64,000 nt of DNA from Laccaria trichodermophora (GCA_018417955.1 JACTVC010000027.1:248001-312000); one strand, 5' to 3'. Positions 1 through 12,252 are shown, counted from the first letter of the stretch. The notes: generated from the letters alone by a model not told the origin. Made by a program: numbers and translations.

Positions 1-1243
1 CGGGTGCAGACGCCGTACCGGCGTTGCCGGTTTGTGTGATCTTCGAATAAATTGACTTTCCCTTCAATGCCGGATGGTGGCGCCTTGATCTTCCTATCCT
101 GTTCGTCAGCACGTACTTATTCTCAACGTGAACTCTCTTCATCTCTCCCTTCCTGGAATTCCAGGGCGCCAATACACCCGTCAAATGACTGTAATCCACA
201 GTTTGGGGTTGAAACTGCCAGTCAACTCGGCCAAAGTCCATGGAAAACTCGTCAGATGACGTGCAGATGACTGTAGATCCACAGTTTCAGGGGGGACAAC
301 TGTGCGTCGAGGCCAAAATTCGAGTGTCCAAATCCTCTACGAGAGAATATGTACATCGCACTACATACCGCCGTTCTGGCCTCCACTTCAACCAAATTCT
401 ACGAGATGTGATTGGCTACCACACCCTTCAAACTAATTTTGGAACGGGGCGCAAACTACTTATGTACTAATGCGAAGTTGCGAATAGATACTTGAGCAAG
501 AGGACCTCAAAACCTGGTCACTTGATGTTATACATTGAGTGCAGATAAGTAAGGCGACAGCGTGGGTCTGACCTTCCCGCCAGCTCTCAGCGCTCATGAA
601 TCCTTTGCATCTTGGCACACTCCAAGAACGGTGGGTGAACAATACGTTACAGAGGGAATAGAGACGTCTTGTGAATAATGTCACCAGGGTGGAAACTTTC
701 GCCTCGTCGTCTTTTTTGTAGCCCCTGTTTGCGTAGTATCTACCTCTTTCTTCGTACTTTCTTTAGTACACCACGAATCGAAGGTGCCGAGAGAAGCAAG
801 AACCGATCCACCAAGCCGGGTGGAGTGCTCCTTGGAAGGTGAGACGTGACCCTGTTTGACGATACATTAACATGACTGCGTGTGATAGGGAAAATTTTTG
901 GGGTACTAGAACCTTTGTACCAGCCATGTGCGTGGATTTCAACAGCGAAGTGAGCTCTGCTTCGAACTTCAAAGCGTGTATCAAGACGGCGGACCATTGT
1001 GGCTCCTCCAGAATCACCTGAACCAGAATCCCTTGATTTGGTGGATTCGACTTGAGAGCAACCGTCGCCCCATTCTATCCCGGGAGAAGGGTTGCAAAGG
1101 TATGAAAATACAATACTTATCAACGTTTTGATCCAGTATGGAAACACACAGCACCACGTCACAGACACGAGAGCGCGTGACTTGTTGGCAGTTGCTTCCT
1201 GCCTTCATCCTCTGGGGAGCCGACGCGTCTGGACTCTGATCAT
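1..1243. other. Intergenic / degenerate sequence, no supported gene
   Basis: No open frame looks like a real protein. The stretch from about 20 to 350 is related, with much divergence, to 3385-3700: both have a GCCGGTTTGTG start, then a block ending in a TCAAATGACTG motif and a GAGTGTCC motif. This implies an older tandem duplication that predates the large one. The counterpart in arm B is 27439-28650. Confidence 0.6.
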
Positions 1244-1345
1244 GAGTTGGTGGGAGATGGACGCGGGACGGAAATCTTGCGGAAATTCGACATGTACGTC
1301 AGATTTCCGCAAGATTTCTGTCCCACGTCCATCTCCCACCAACTC
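1244..1345. repeat. Fold-back inverted repeat, 42-bp arms
   Basis: Arms 1244-1285 and 1304-1345 are reverse complements with about 40 of 42 positions matching, separated by an 18-nt loop. The right arm leads directly into the aspartic-protease remnant, so the left arm looks like an inverted copy of that gene's 5' part. The same structure is kept in arm B at 28651-28752. Confidence 0.9.
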
Positions 1346-2130
1346 ATCTACTCTTGCGCGTATATGCTCACCACTTTGGCCCTGACCAACAGAATCTCTC
1401 CCTCCAGGTCAACACTGGATCCTCCAATCTCGTCAGTACCTAGCCCGTTTGCCTGCACCCTTCTCGTCCTTTGCGCACAGACGGCCGGCCACTCATACGA
1501 TCTGTCCGCGTCCACATCGATGGGTAACAACCTCATCATCCCCTACCTCGGCGGTCAGATCAACGACCCCATCATCTGGGACCCCCAGGCGTTCGGTACG
1601 TATCTTCGTTCACTTACCCCTTTTTTTTGCCATTCTCATACTTCTCCACGGCTGCTGTGAACTAGGTTGCCAAATTGCCAACGAGCCGCTATCCTCACAC
1701 TTCAACGTTGTCGTCGGCCTCGCTCCACCTCTCGACTCCATCATCGCTAGCCTCATACCCCCCGTGACGAACAACAGTCCTGATGGCGCAGCCTGGGCGT
1801 ACAATCTCTTCTCCATTACCCCCCATATCAGCCGGCCCCGTCCAACGCTTCCTCTCCCTCTCCCTCTCCCGCCCCGGCAGCGACAAGATACCAGCCCTAC
1901 TATTGGGTGTCATCTAAGTACCCTCAACGTCTGGACGCGTTTGCCTACGATGCCATATGACCACCCACATGTCCTGACAAACACCACCACGAATAGGACG
2001 TGGCCACAAAGCCTCGAGGTCAACGAGCACTATCAGGATCACGAGCGCTGGGGAAAAGTTCTCAACGCAACATCCATGACGAAAGGGGATCATCCATTGC
2101 GAGCGGATGGTGAGGACTGCAATTGAACGA
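1330..2130 (+). pseudogene. Aspartic protease (pepsin family A1) pseudogene, arm A
   Basis: Around 1407-1432 the sequence reads VNTGSSNL, which resembles the first active-site region of pepsin-like proteases (normally DTGSSN), with the catalytic Asp replaced by Asn. A second block, joined across an intron at about 1595-1664 (GTACGT to CTAG), contains VVVGLAPP, IIASLIPP, NNSPDGAAWA and NLFSITP. These look like the stretch after the flap in secreted basidiomycete proteases. A frameshift at about 1830 moves the continuation (FLSLSLSRPGSDKIPALL) into another frame, and stops follow. The N-terminal signal and propeptide, and the second active site, are not found. I read it as a dead fragment. It is almost identical to the arm B copy. 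Confidence 0.75.
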
Positions 2131-2677
2131 AGGCAAGTACCCCCAACCCACTGCGTCCGCCCCATAATGTTGCGATCCCAGCTAGACACCAGGTGCACCA
2201 CCACCCTTGTTATGACCACTGCTCCACCCACGCGTGCCCCTCCGATGTGGGCTCGTTGTTTCTTGCTCGACGGAAGGGATAATCCTTCCCACCACCTCCA
2301 CCTCTGCTGCTGCCATTTCCGCGGCCCTTTATCACCGCCGTTGGCGCTTCACACACAGCGGTTGAGCCGACCCGTGTCTCCCGCGTCTACGAGCATGTCT
2401 GATCTTCCTGAATCACCCCAGCCATAAAGTTCAGCATCGTCTCAATTCACTTGCCCTACTTGCAACTGCGCAGGCTTACGGTACACTTGGTGGTGTTGGT
2501 AACGAGCTGTGTAAGCACACTCTCCAATTTATTTACGGTCGCTGATGCTTATCCCCTGATCTAGGCAGTCTATTGCTTCACCACTGATGACGCGCTCGAT
2601 TCCATCCCATTTTTTCTATGGAACGGTTGGTCAAAAATTTACAGTAAATTGTTAGCACGCGACGACATTTCTTCGAA

Positions 2678-2947
2678 CTAGAACTCCAATATTTTCTTGG
2701 GACCATGGAACTCGACCAATTTAGCCTCCGTCAGATTTACACGGGTTCGACCAAGTGGCCCGTGTTCGGCGGTATTTGTTCTGAACTGAATGTATTCTGG
2801 CCCCCCGCGGTTCCAGGCAAGCCCAGTGCCTTCCGACAATGTGACCCATTCAAGGGCCCCAGGCTGAGCGTCACCAAAGTCGGATTCGTTGAGAATTTTA
2901 CACTGTACAGCCCCATTCGAGCAGTTGCGAATAATACTGTGTGGCAT
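2678..2947 (-). CDS. Small protein of unknown function (~89 aa), family member 1
   Basis: This is a single-exon 89-aa frame starting MPHSIIRNCSNGAVQCKI. It has a central GTGLAWNRGGPEYIQF stretch and ends LVEFHGPKKILEF. Two relatives lie in the window, at 30587-30886 (its duplicate in arm B) and 26818-27096 (diverged). All three share the C-terminal pattern LVEFHGxxKILxx, a central Trp-Asn/Trp-Arg stretch with an aromatic-Phe pair, and a similar length, so the frame is under some constraint. There is no signal peptide, transmembrane helix or cysteine pattern. The alternating hydrophobic residues would fit a small beta-rich cytosolic fold, but that is inference. I do not know a function. Confidence 0.65.
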   Translation of the reverse strand: MPHSIIRNCSNGAVQCKILNESDFGDAQPGALEWVTLSEGTGLAWNRGGPEYIQFRTNTAEHGPLGRTRVNLTEAKLVEFHGPKKILEF

Positions 2948-4666
2948 AGTACTGTTACATAAAACAAGGCTCCGTCAAAACTGGAGGTTTCCGTGTCTAC
3001 TTTGCGAGGACTCACTTTAGAAATGCCGATGAAAATCTCTTTCAAGATATGTTTGCACTTGGAGACCGGACAGTGCTGAATCCTGCATTCAGCAAGTATG
3101 AGTACTAAGTGATGATTCCTCGTAGCGTTCACTGACGGTTGAGTATAAGATTGTGAACACTGTTGTCGGGTCATTCCTTGAAGACAGCCTAGCTTTTATG
3201 GCCTTGTGCTTATGGAATCCGTACAGGTGACACTTGAATTCAGATCGTAAAGCCGGCGGATGTCATGTCGCTTATCGGTGGGTACATAGAACAATCCAAT
3301 TCGCAAGCTCATTTGGGTGTCGGCTTTCCGTCGGACAACAAGTAGGCAAGAAGAATCACCTGAGCAATCCGCGATGCGGAAGGCCTGGCCGGTTTGTGCG
3401 ATCCATAGACTCAGATAAAGCAAGTATCCCTTCAATACCACATGGTGGCACCATGATCTCTGATCCTACGACTCAGTGTGAGGTTGTCAGATGATCCTAT
3501 TCATTAACACGTATTTTTCACGCCGTATTTTGTCAAATGACTGCAACTTCCATAGTTGAGGAGTGATAACCGTGAGTGGAATCGATTAACGCGCCGAGTG
3601 TCCGAGTCCTCCAAAAATATCCAAGATGAGCCTGCCAATACATCCGTCAGATGACTGCCATTAATTTCACAGTTTCTGGGGTGACAACTCTGAGTCGGAG
3701 GTCAAAATCCGAGTGTCCAAACCCTCGATGAGAAAATCTAAACCGCAAAGTCAATACATTTCGGATCCATAACATCGCCGCCGAGTGCAGAAGTGTGATG
3801 CTAAGTGAGAAACTCTCCAGAAAGAACATAACCCGGGAGAAGAAATCTATGTAGGGCATTCATGTGCTTGAATGACCAGAGTGCAACAGCGCCTACTTAT
3901 TGCAAAGGTATGCAAATACCATGTCAACGTTTTAATCCAGCCTGCCAGGGACCAGAACAATCGTTCATAGTGTCAGTTCTTCACAGCCAATGGTGTGGTT
4001 GATTTGTGGCCGGATCGGGTTGACAAATTTATCATGTTACGATATGATCTGATAAGCGAAAGTTGTAGCCCATTTTGATGGGGTCTGAACGAGGAATGGA
4101 CGAACGCTTCATTGTTATTTCTCTGATAAGTTACCATTTTGATTTCCTGCTCAGTGCGGCTCAGTCTCCTGGCAGGCCCATTTTACCACGAAAATCGTCA
4201 ACATGGTTTCATCAGGAAAACCACACCTCACTTGTCCAGCTTGCATCACTTGAATTCAGTTGAAATCTCACTTGAATCACTTTGGGACTTGAAGGTACAG
4301 CGACAACTTCATTTCGAACCCAAAGTGGATTCAAGTGTGGGTGAAAGTCACTCACAGTGTCAGTAAGTCATAAGTACTAAGTGCCTAGCGCTCACAAAAG
4401 CCATCGATGCTCAAACACGCTAGAAATTATTCTGAAGTCCATTCAAAGTCCGATCATCGATGACATGTGATGATGTTGAAATTCTTTCAACATCGGTTGT
4501 TCTCTTCCACGTTCATCATAACTGACATGTTGCTTTACTTATTTGGCGAGTCTGGCGATTTTATATTTGTCTGACTTATCATCCGATGGAATCGCCATAG
4601 GAAGGTCGAAGTGATAGAGAAGTAACTCACGCATTGAATGGTTCCAGAAATCTTGAGATCCATAGG
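2948..4666. other. Intergenic, upstream of the small gene and of AMP deaminase
   Basis: This stretch is the shared upstream region of the minus-strand small gene and the plus-strand AMP deaminase gene. Parts of it (about 3120-3480) are recognisable in diverged form at 27245-27480, upstream of the third small-protein gene, so promoter-like sequence was duplicated with that gene. It differs from arm B (30887-32570) by many indels. I see no other gene in it. Confidence 0.55.
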
Positions 4667-7604
4667 ATGTCGTACAGTATGCTTATGGATTCCGGTTCTC
4701 TTTCTGGACAGGACACTAATCAAGATCATTATTCTCGGCCCTCGATTCCTGCGGCGCCAAGTCACCTGAAGCCGGTACTTCGTCTTTCTTTGATAGAAAG
4801 AGAACAGGCCTCTGGCACACGTCCTTTCTCCGCAACTTTCCCAGGCGGCCCCTCGCAAGAGGTATTCATAAGAGGTCCTTGACTCCTCAACACCCTGCAT
4901 TCTTCTTCCCGATGGGTGCGCTTGTCTCCACCGAAACTAAAATCTGTCTCATATATGTTTATTTCCAGACAACATTATTCAGTTTCCAAGCGCTGGGGAG
5001 CCTTTTCAAAACCTTCAGAAATGCATAACGCTGCGCAATGAGTATGCGAAAGCGTCGCTCCAACGGCCTGGCGACAATCCAAACGACGGCGTGCTGGACA
5101 ATGACAATGACTTGACCACAAAGGCTGATTGGACAATCACTCTCGCACACAATGGGGACTACGCAGGGGTCTACACAGTTGAAGGCGGTGAGAAATATTC
5201 TCTATCTTGTTATTTATGCTCAATTTCAGACGCAGGTGATTATGTCGCGCCGGTAATCCAAATCCCAACAGTTAAGAAGTATTATTCCGACCTCTACCGC
5301 GTTATTGCCATCAATGGAGACGGTCCGACTAAGACTGTAGTGGGCCAAAGGCTGAAGTATCTGGCCGATAAATTCGAGAAGTATCTGTCAGACGCTGAAC
5401 TCCAGGAGTTAAAGGATATTAAGGTTGGATTTTAACTTTTTTAACTGCTTCTAGATCTCATCGTGTCCCAGAGAGGTTATAGGTGACTTTGCCAGAGGAT
5501 ATACAAAATACCATTCTCATTTCTTTTTCAGAGACATATCTAGCATATACAAAGTGGATACCCATGTACACCACACCGCTTGCATGTCTATTCACAGTCT
5601 TACTGCCTTCATCAACGAGTACTGGGACAAGGTTCAGTATGAAGAACAGGAGATCTGGTTGGAGGTGAGCATTTAGCTAATACAGCGTCGTATTACATGG
5701 GCTAAAATATGATTGCAGGGCGAGAAAGAAGCTGTCAGGGAAGCCGCTCGGCTTCTTGGTGCAGACGTAAATGATTCAGTGTCGATCGACGTAATGGACA
5801 TGCTAGCGTATCGTGATTCGTTCCATCGGTTTGACAACTTCAACAAGAAATATTCCCCTGGTGGTCAGAAGCAATTAAAATCGCTTTTCCTTAAGCATGA
5901 CAATGATTTCGGCGGTCGCTTCCTCGCTCAATTGACTCAAGGTATGAGCCATCACGTTCGTCTTTGATTGAGCTCATGAATCTTATAGGCGTTATTGATG
6001 GTCTTACACCATATGAAGTAAGTATGTATCATTGCCAATTTTTCTAGCTGACCCTGAACAATAAGATGTGTGAATGGCGGATTAGCGTCGGTGGCGAATC
6101 CTATCACGACTGGGAGGAGCTCGCCGCGTGGATTGCCACCTACGACTTGCTTGATAAAGAGGGAAAAAATGGCCAGGTGCGATGGGTCATCCAAGTTCCT
6201 CGTCGGCCTCACTCAGGCAAAAAATTTGCGACCATCATCAAAAGTAAGTTTCTCCCGTTTAGAAACCTTGCTATCAAATCAATATGGATTCCACTCAGAT
6301 ATTTTTGAACCGCTCTTTAAGGCTACCAAAAATCCAAGCGGGCACCCACAATTACACAAGTTCTTGAAGAAAGTCGTCGGCTTTGACTCTGTCGATGATG
6401 AATCCAAAGTTGAGCACCGTATCGGCAAGACATTTCCCAGCCCCCGAGACTGGGATATGAAATATGTTCCTCCCTATTCATACTGGTATTCTTTTGTTTC
6501 TTCTATATTCTCCTATAGCATTGAATTTGAAGTATAGGGCATATTACACGTACGCCAACATCGCAGCCTTGAATCACATGCGTAAAGCGCGAAATTTCAG
6601 TGAGTCCATTGGGCAAAGTACTGAACAATCAAAGACTCAGAACTTGTTCATAGATACTTTTGTGTTCCGCCCTCACTCTGGAGAAGCAGGGGACCCCGAA
6701 CACGTCGCAGCCGCTTTCCTTACGGCCCAGGGTATCGCCCATGGAATCACGCTCCGTCACGAGCCTGTGTTGCAGTATCTGTACTATCTGGAACAGATCG
6801 GTATTGCGATGAGTCCGATTAGCAACAATGCCCTATTTCTGGAGTATGAGAAGAATCCGCTACCGAATTTCTTCAAAGTTGGACTCAATGTGAGCTTGAG
6901 CACGGACGACCCATTGTTGTTCCATTTCACGGAGGTTAGTCTTAGGAACGTCATCTCTTGCATATCTGAGCTCCCTTCTTAGAACCCTTTGTTGGAAGAA
7001 TATAGTATTGCGACGCACGTGAGGATCGCGATATGATTTTCACAACTTTCAAAGATTGATATCCACTTCCGTTGTAGGTATTCAAATTTTCCCAAGCCTC
7101 CTTGGCCGAGCTCGCCCGTAACTCGGTGGTTCAGAGCGGATTTGAAAAGAGACTCAAGGCAGATTGGCTGGGCTTCTTTTGGGAGGTTGCATATGTAGAT
7201 AGTATCAACACCGTGAGTTGCTGGTTCTCTACAAGATGATTGCGACATGACCATATGACGAATATTTCTAGTCGAATGTGCCGAAGGGACGCTTGATTCA
7301 CCGACAGGAGACCCTATGTGAGGAGAGGGGATATGTAAATAGGGCGGTAGTGGAAGAAAAGACGGCAGCGAGACGCAAGGCGGAAGAGAAACTCAGGGCG
7401 GCAGCGGAAGACAAGGCGGGAGCAAAACACAAGGCGGAAGCAAAACGCAGAGCGGAAGCGGGACGCCGAGTGGCAGCGGAAGTGAGACGCAGAGCGGAAG
7501 CCAGACGCAGAGTGGAAGCAGAAGCGGAAGAGGGACGCAGACTAGAGCGATTTTTGGCGGAAGCTAGACGCAGAGCGGCAGCGGAAGCGGACGCAGAGCG
7601 CTAA
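4667..7604 (+). CDS. AMD1: AMP deaminase (divergent paralogue), copy A
   Basis: AMP deaminase converts AMP to IMP and ammonia in the cytosolic purine nucleotide cycle. Exons: 4667-4874, 4969-5187, 5230-5423, 5472-5482, 5532-5664, 5719-5941, 5989-6017, 6066-6243, 6299-6485, 6538-6599, 6654-6934, 6983-7018, 7078-7212 and 7272-7604. They total 2229 nt (742 aa) with no break. Family motifs in order: KVDTHVHH (metal ligands), [75 protein letters not shown] and [10 protein letters not shown]. The stretch after the metal site, normally MNQKHLLRFIK, reads [13 protein letters not shown], so this is not a standard orthologue. The last ~100 residues are an Arg/Ala/Glu-rich repeat tail not usual in the family. 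Start choice: the next upstream ATG (4634) is not preserved in frame in copy B. First-exon donor GTCCTT is weak but required by frame. Confidence 0.9.
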
Positions 7605-8790
7605 GATAGGCTAAAATTGGAACCTGAGTTCAAGGCGCTGAAAATGTGTCGTGTACGTATCATCAATCGTTGAAACGTCACTTGAATGAAATATAAAAGG
7701 TTGTGGTGCCGAAAAGCTAAGGCTACATGTCTCTGAGGCCTTCGAAAGGTAGTGCAACTCTACCTTAAGGTGTGTGAATATAAATTCAACTTGGGAAAAA
7801 TTCGTCCGTGTCAGGCCGGGAAATCTGCTTGATTTGCGAGGAGATGGAGGCCATTAGTCGCCCGACAATAACTTAAGAATAAAAGAGGGGACGAGCAGAC
7901 GCACATCAAAAGGATCAGTTTTCCTGGAATGGATTGGCTATACCGTCGACTGCGCCTCAAGGGTCAGACAACCTATTGTCGATGACGGTGATCGCAGACG
8001 AAATCATATACGACATGAAACCAAAAAACACCTGCCCGAGGTGTTTTTCGGAAACTTTCCGTTTTTCGTTTGTTTTTACATCTTGTTTTTCGTTGGGGAA
8101 TTCAGTCTCCGATTCGGACATCTGCGATGTCACACGTCCGACACCTAGGCTTAGCCCTCTTCCATCACCACCACCATCCTGCCACCATCCTGCCACCATC
8201 CTGCCACTATCCTCCACCATCTCACCCCCGCAACCCCCCTATGCTACGACCACAACCATGAACCCCGTAGCCACGACGGCCACCAATGCGACCACGATCA
8301 CCACCCGAACCCGAGCGCAAACACAAGCACAAACGCCAAACGCGGACGCCAACCCGAATGCGATTCCCGTACGCTGTGAACCAAATGCAAACACCAGTGT
8401 GAACACGAGTGCCCCCACCAAGTCCTCGTCCATGAAGGGAGCCATGATGCATGCACTAACGCCTCGCTCGCAGTGCGGAGGTGTCGAGGACTGAGTATCG
8501 GGCAGAGGGGGGCATTCAGTTTGGGGTGGATCACAAACTTTTGACTAGTAAGGGGTTTTTGAAGGGAAGGTGTCCTCGCTCCTGCTTTCCCACCTCTATG
8601 TAGTTAGATAAGGAATACAAGTTACACTGCCATTTACAACAGTACAGAAGGACTTACAAAAAAAAAAAGTGTTGTCAACTTAGTGCGCGTCTAGCGCAGG
8701 ATCTGGCGGAGTTCAACAGAAGCCGTCATGCCGAGCTCTTGTTTTTCAGCTGTTTTCGAGCTGTTTTTCCAAAATTCCGGGGGCGGAGGT

Positions 8791-8871
8791 TCACGGTAGC
8801 TGTTTTTCGTCTGTTTTTACCGCGAAAATATTTGAGCTGGCAGTAAAAACAGCTGAAAAACGTTACCGTGA
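8791..8871. repeat. Short hairpin (MITE-like remnant)
   Basis: Arms 8791-8820 and 8843-8871 are near-perfect reverse complements, beginning TCACGGTA and containing CTGTTTTTAC, around a 22-nt loop. A further CTTGTTTTTCAGCTG copy lies just upstream. The hairpin sits at the right edge of the block that arm B lacks, so it may be the end of a small inserted element. Confidence 0.6.
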
Positions 8872-9098
8872 GCATCCCTAATGTTGATGTCGATCAAATT
8901 TGCGTTGATTGATCAACGTTTCTTTTCTAAGTCTTCTCAAGTTACATAGCCCCGCAACCATCCAACCTTGAAGCTACATAATCGATAATCGATACTAATC
9001 GCTTGGCGCCAAACCTACCTAAGTTACAGTTTGCGTGCCTCGGATTTACTCTCAATTTTCTCTTCACAGTTCCGACTCATTGGGACCGCTCCGGAATA

Positions 9099-9129
9099 TC
9101 TCTCTCTCTTTCTTTCTCTCTCTCTCTCT
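9099..9129. repeat. CT-rich microsatellite
   Basis: An almost pure (TC)n run interrupted by TTTC. Arm B lacks it at the equivalent place. Confidence 0.8.
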
Positions 9130-9639
9130 GAGACTCAAGCTGTCCAGCGCTCCTTCTCGACACTATTTGAAAGCTGACACAGGCAATTGAAGGATCACGC
9201 GAACGCATACACAAACTTCTAACACATATATCAGTCACTACGTCACGTACCAAACGTAGTAGCCGGACGTGACAATGAGTCGTAATGAACGGGCCAGCCG
9301 GTCCCGGCCGGACTTTCCAAAACATCCCTTTACCAACGGACCAGCCGGATGCCTACAAATGGCTTGCGGGCACGGCGTCTCTTGCTGCGGCAGCTACCTA
9401 CGGCAGCCTTCTGGGTGTCCCGTCGGCATCACACCAATAGTTCCCTAATCTTTACTAGAACAACTGTAATACTGTTACCTGCTTTGATGTTGTACTGTTT
9501 GCTTCTATCAGTAGTAGCTAATTGTAAACCTCTGCCCTAAGCTACTTGCTCTACCACACAGCTGCTGGTCAGCAAAGCATGCTGTATATACCCCAACCTG
9601 CTCTAATGGTAAATTACCTGTGTCCATAATATTAATCAA

Positions 9640-10640
9640 TGACATCTATTGACATTGAATATGTCAACTCTGGTTAAGCATTTGATTGACTCCAATGGGG
9701 TGGTTATTTCAACTCCCGTGGGGCATTTGATTCACTCCGGCAGAGAATTTACAGCTGAGTATGTCAACTACCATGGGCATTTAAATTTGACTATTTTGAC
9801 TCCATGAAGAATTTGATTGACTTGAGGGGTTATTATGTTTAATTGTAAATGCATTGCCAGAGTTGACATACTCAATTCCAAATGCCCTGGAGGAGTGAAC
9901 CCAATGCCCCATGGGAGTCAACATATTTGATTTAAAATACCCTGTCAGAGTAAACTACATGTGCCGCAGGGGTCAACATATTTGACTCTAAATTTCATGA
10001 CAGAGTGAATAAAATGCCCTGTCGGAGTGCCCTGTGAGAGAACATATTTAATTTTATATGCCCTGACAGCATGAATAAAATCCCCCATTGGAATGAATTA
10101 AATGGCTGTGGGGTCAATAAAATGCCCCATCAGAGTGAATAAACTGCCCTGCGGGAGTTAACATATTTAATTTTAAAAGCCCCGACAGCGTAAATAAAAT
10201 GCTCCGTTGGGGTGAATTAAATTGCCGCAGGGTCAAATATTTGATTTTAAATTCGCCGACGGGGTCAATAAAATGCCCCGTCGGTGTGAATAAACTGCCC
10301 CGTGGGAGTTAACATATTTAAATTTAAAAGCCCCGACGGTGTAAATAAAATGCTCCGTCGGGGTGAATTAAATCGCCGCGGGGTCAAAATATTTGATTTT
10401 AAATTCGCCGACGGGGTCAATAAAATGCTCCGTCGGAGTGAATAAACTGCCCTGCAGAAGTTAACATATTTAATTTTAAATGCCTCAATGGAGTGAATTA
10501 AATACCCCATGAAAGTCAATCAACTGTCCCCCACCCAATTCAAATTTTATATTCCCCATCGGAGTGTATTGAATGCTTTGCAGGAGTCAACATATTTAAT
10601 TTTACATGCCCCGATGGAGTCAATGAAATGCGCCGCCAGA
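9640..10640. repeat. Degenerate tandem repeat, ~150-bp unit
   Basis: A unit of roughly 150 bp built from shorter motifs (GCCCCGTCGGAGTGAATAAA, AACATATTTAATTTTAAA) recurs about six times, with clear copies near 10050, 10201 and 10352. The same motif family reappears at about 11640-11800, so it probably filled the element by internal amplification. Confidence 0.75.
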
Positions 10641-11840
10641 GTTGTGGGGGAAAAAAATGAGCTGTACTGTTATAGCTTCTCAATACATCTTTCCAGCATA
10701 CTATAACTGTTGTAAAATAGGTTCAAGTTTACTTTGGAAAAGAATTTTGGCGCATGGTGGAGAAATGAGGTTGAATGCATGAAATATCTCGCAACATGAT
10801 ATTGTTGACTTTTCTGTATACTTTGCTACCAAATCTCAACATCTGAGCCTTTATTATACATAGTTAACATGTGGCAGAATATATATCCCCTGCTCCGAAG
10901 CAGTTTTCTGATGGTTTGGGGGAGCTGGAGCTTGAAAGGGTGAAAATATGACTCTAAACATGAAACCACATTCTTTCTTATTTCCTTTCACTATCTAAAT
11001 CTTGTTGAAATGCTCTCATACTTTCCTCAAATATAGCCTACATACTTTAGAATCAATTCAGATAGGTGGGGGAAGCAGTTTTGAGGGAAGAAAAAAAAAT
11101 ATAACTTGATGTATGCAAAATGGCATGTTGTGCAACTGGTTTGTATAAAGATTCATGCACCAAATAGCTCTTTCCGAGGTCTGTTCACAAAAACTTCTTC
11201 AATCACTGAGAAAACTATTCCAAATGATTCTATTCCTTTCTGGGATCCCCCCAATGTCTTTGTTTTGTTGGCGCGTTGCATTGCCAATGAGCGCGGCGCA
11301 GTGCGTAGTTTCAGATGGTGTGTGAATAATGTGCTCCTTCCATATTAGGTTGCCGCTGGCCCATATTTGGTAAGGTGGGCTGCCAGAGTTGTTCTGCTTC
11401 TAAAAACTAAATGGTGCACACCTCAACTATCTGACCTCCAATTCAGTGGATCTTTCTTTTGTATTATGAGGATTTGTCATGGCTACTAGCAGGACCTTTC
11501 ATTGATATTGTGCGTTGATTTCTTGACAATATATTTCTTGTTTCTGCAAATCACATATTCCAAGCCATTGCATGTTTCAGTTCACATGGATGGATAATCT
11601 GGGCACCAGCTTAAAAATGCTGTAGTGGATTGACTCCTCTGTCTTGAATAAATGCTTCGCCAGAGCTGACATATTGAATTTTGAATGCCCTGTCAGAGTC
11701 AATCAAATGCCCCACAGGAGTCAACATTTTGAATTCTCAATTCCCTGTCAGTGTCAATCAAATGCTCTGCCACAGTCAATAAAGTGCTCTGCTAACTTGA
11801 CATATTCAAGATCATGATGCAGATGACCATATCATGGAGG

Positions 11841-12252
11841 GCATGTTTTCAATTTCAATGTCAAACACCCTGATGGAGACATCCCCCATGGTGCTTTCAA
11901 TTTCAATGTTAAACACCCTGATGGTGACATCCCCTGCGGCATCTTCAATTTCAATGACAAACACCCCGACGGTGACATCCCCTGCAGTGCTTTCAATTTC
12001 AATATTAAACACCCCAACGGTGACATCCCCTGCAGCATCTTCAATTTCAATGACAAACACCCTGACAGTGACATCCCCTGCAGTGCTTTCAATTTCAATG
12101 TTAAACACCCCGACGGTGACATCCCCCGCGGCATCTTCAATTTCAATGACAAACACCCTGATGGTGACATCCCCTGTGGTGCTTTCAATTTCAATGTCAA
12201 ACACCCTGATGGAGACATCCCCTGCGGCACCATCAATTTCAATGTCAAACAC
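11841..12252. repeat. 48-bp minisatellite, open in frame on both strands
   Basis: About eight and a half copies of a 48-bp unit containing TTTCAATTTCAATG, AAACACC and GACATCCCC. The unit is a multiple of three and stop-free, so it opens several reading frames. On the minus strand it gives a 16-residue repeat of the type VFxIEIExxAGDVTVR. The unit alternates between two subtypes (ATCTTCAATTTC and GCTTTCAATTTC), which suggests duplication of 96-bp dimers. I treat the open frames as a consequence of the repeat length and not as a gene. Confidence 0.85.

Larger units (their letters stand above)
7605..9214. other. Region 3' of AMP deaminase, no supported gene
   Basis: Bases 7605 to about 7960 match arm B. 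From about 7960 to 8875 arm A has roughly 900 bp absent from arm B, with a short palindrome near 8025-8047. A long frame (7934-8494) is rich in Pro, Thr, Ser and Asn, looks like low-complexity translation, and has no counterpart in arm B, so I do not call it a gene. After 8875 arm A rejoins sequence shared with arm B (GATCAACG, ATCGATAATCGAT). Confidence 0.5.

Noticed and set aside
740..1168. 142-aa minus-strand frame (and 237-aa version at 27862-28575)
   Set aside because: Codon content is not protein-like, other frames overlap it, and its length differs between the arms because of indels.
7934..8494. 186-aa frame after AMP deaminase copy A
   Set aside because: Low-complexity Pro/Thr/Asn translation, absent from arm B, with overlapping frames on the other strand. 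No motif.
9640..10640. CRISPR-like array
   Set aside because: Repeats and spacers are not distinct. The whole unit is repeated and degenerate, in a eukaryotic setting inside a transposon.
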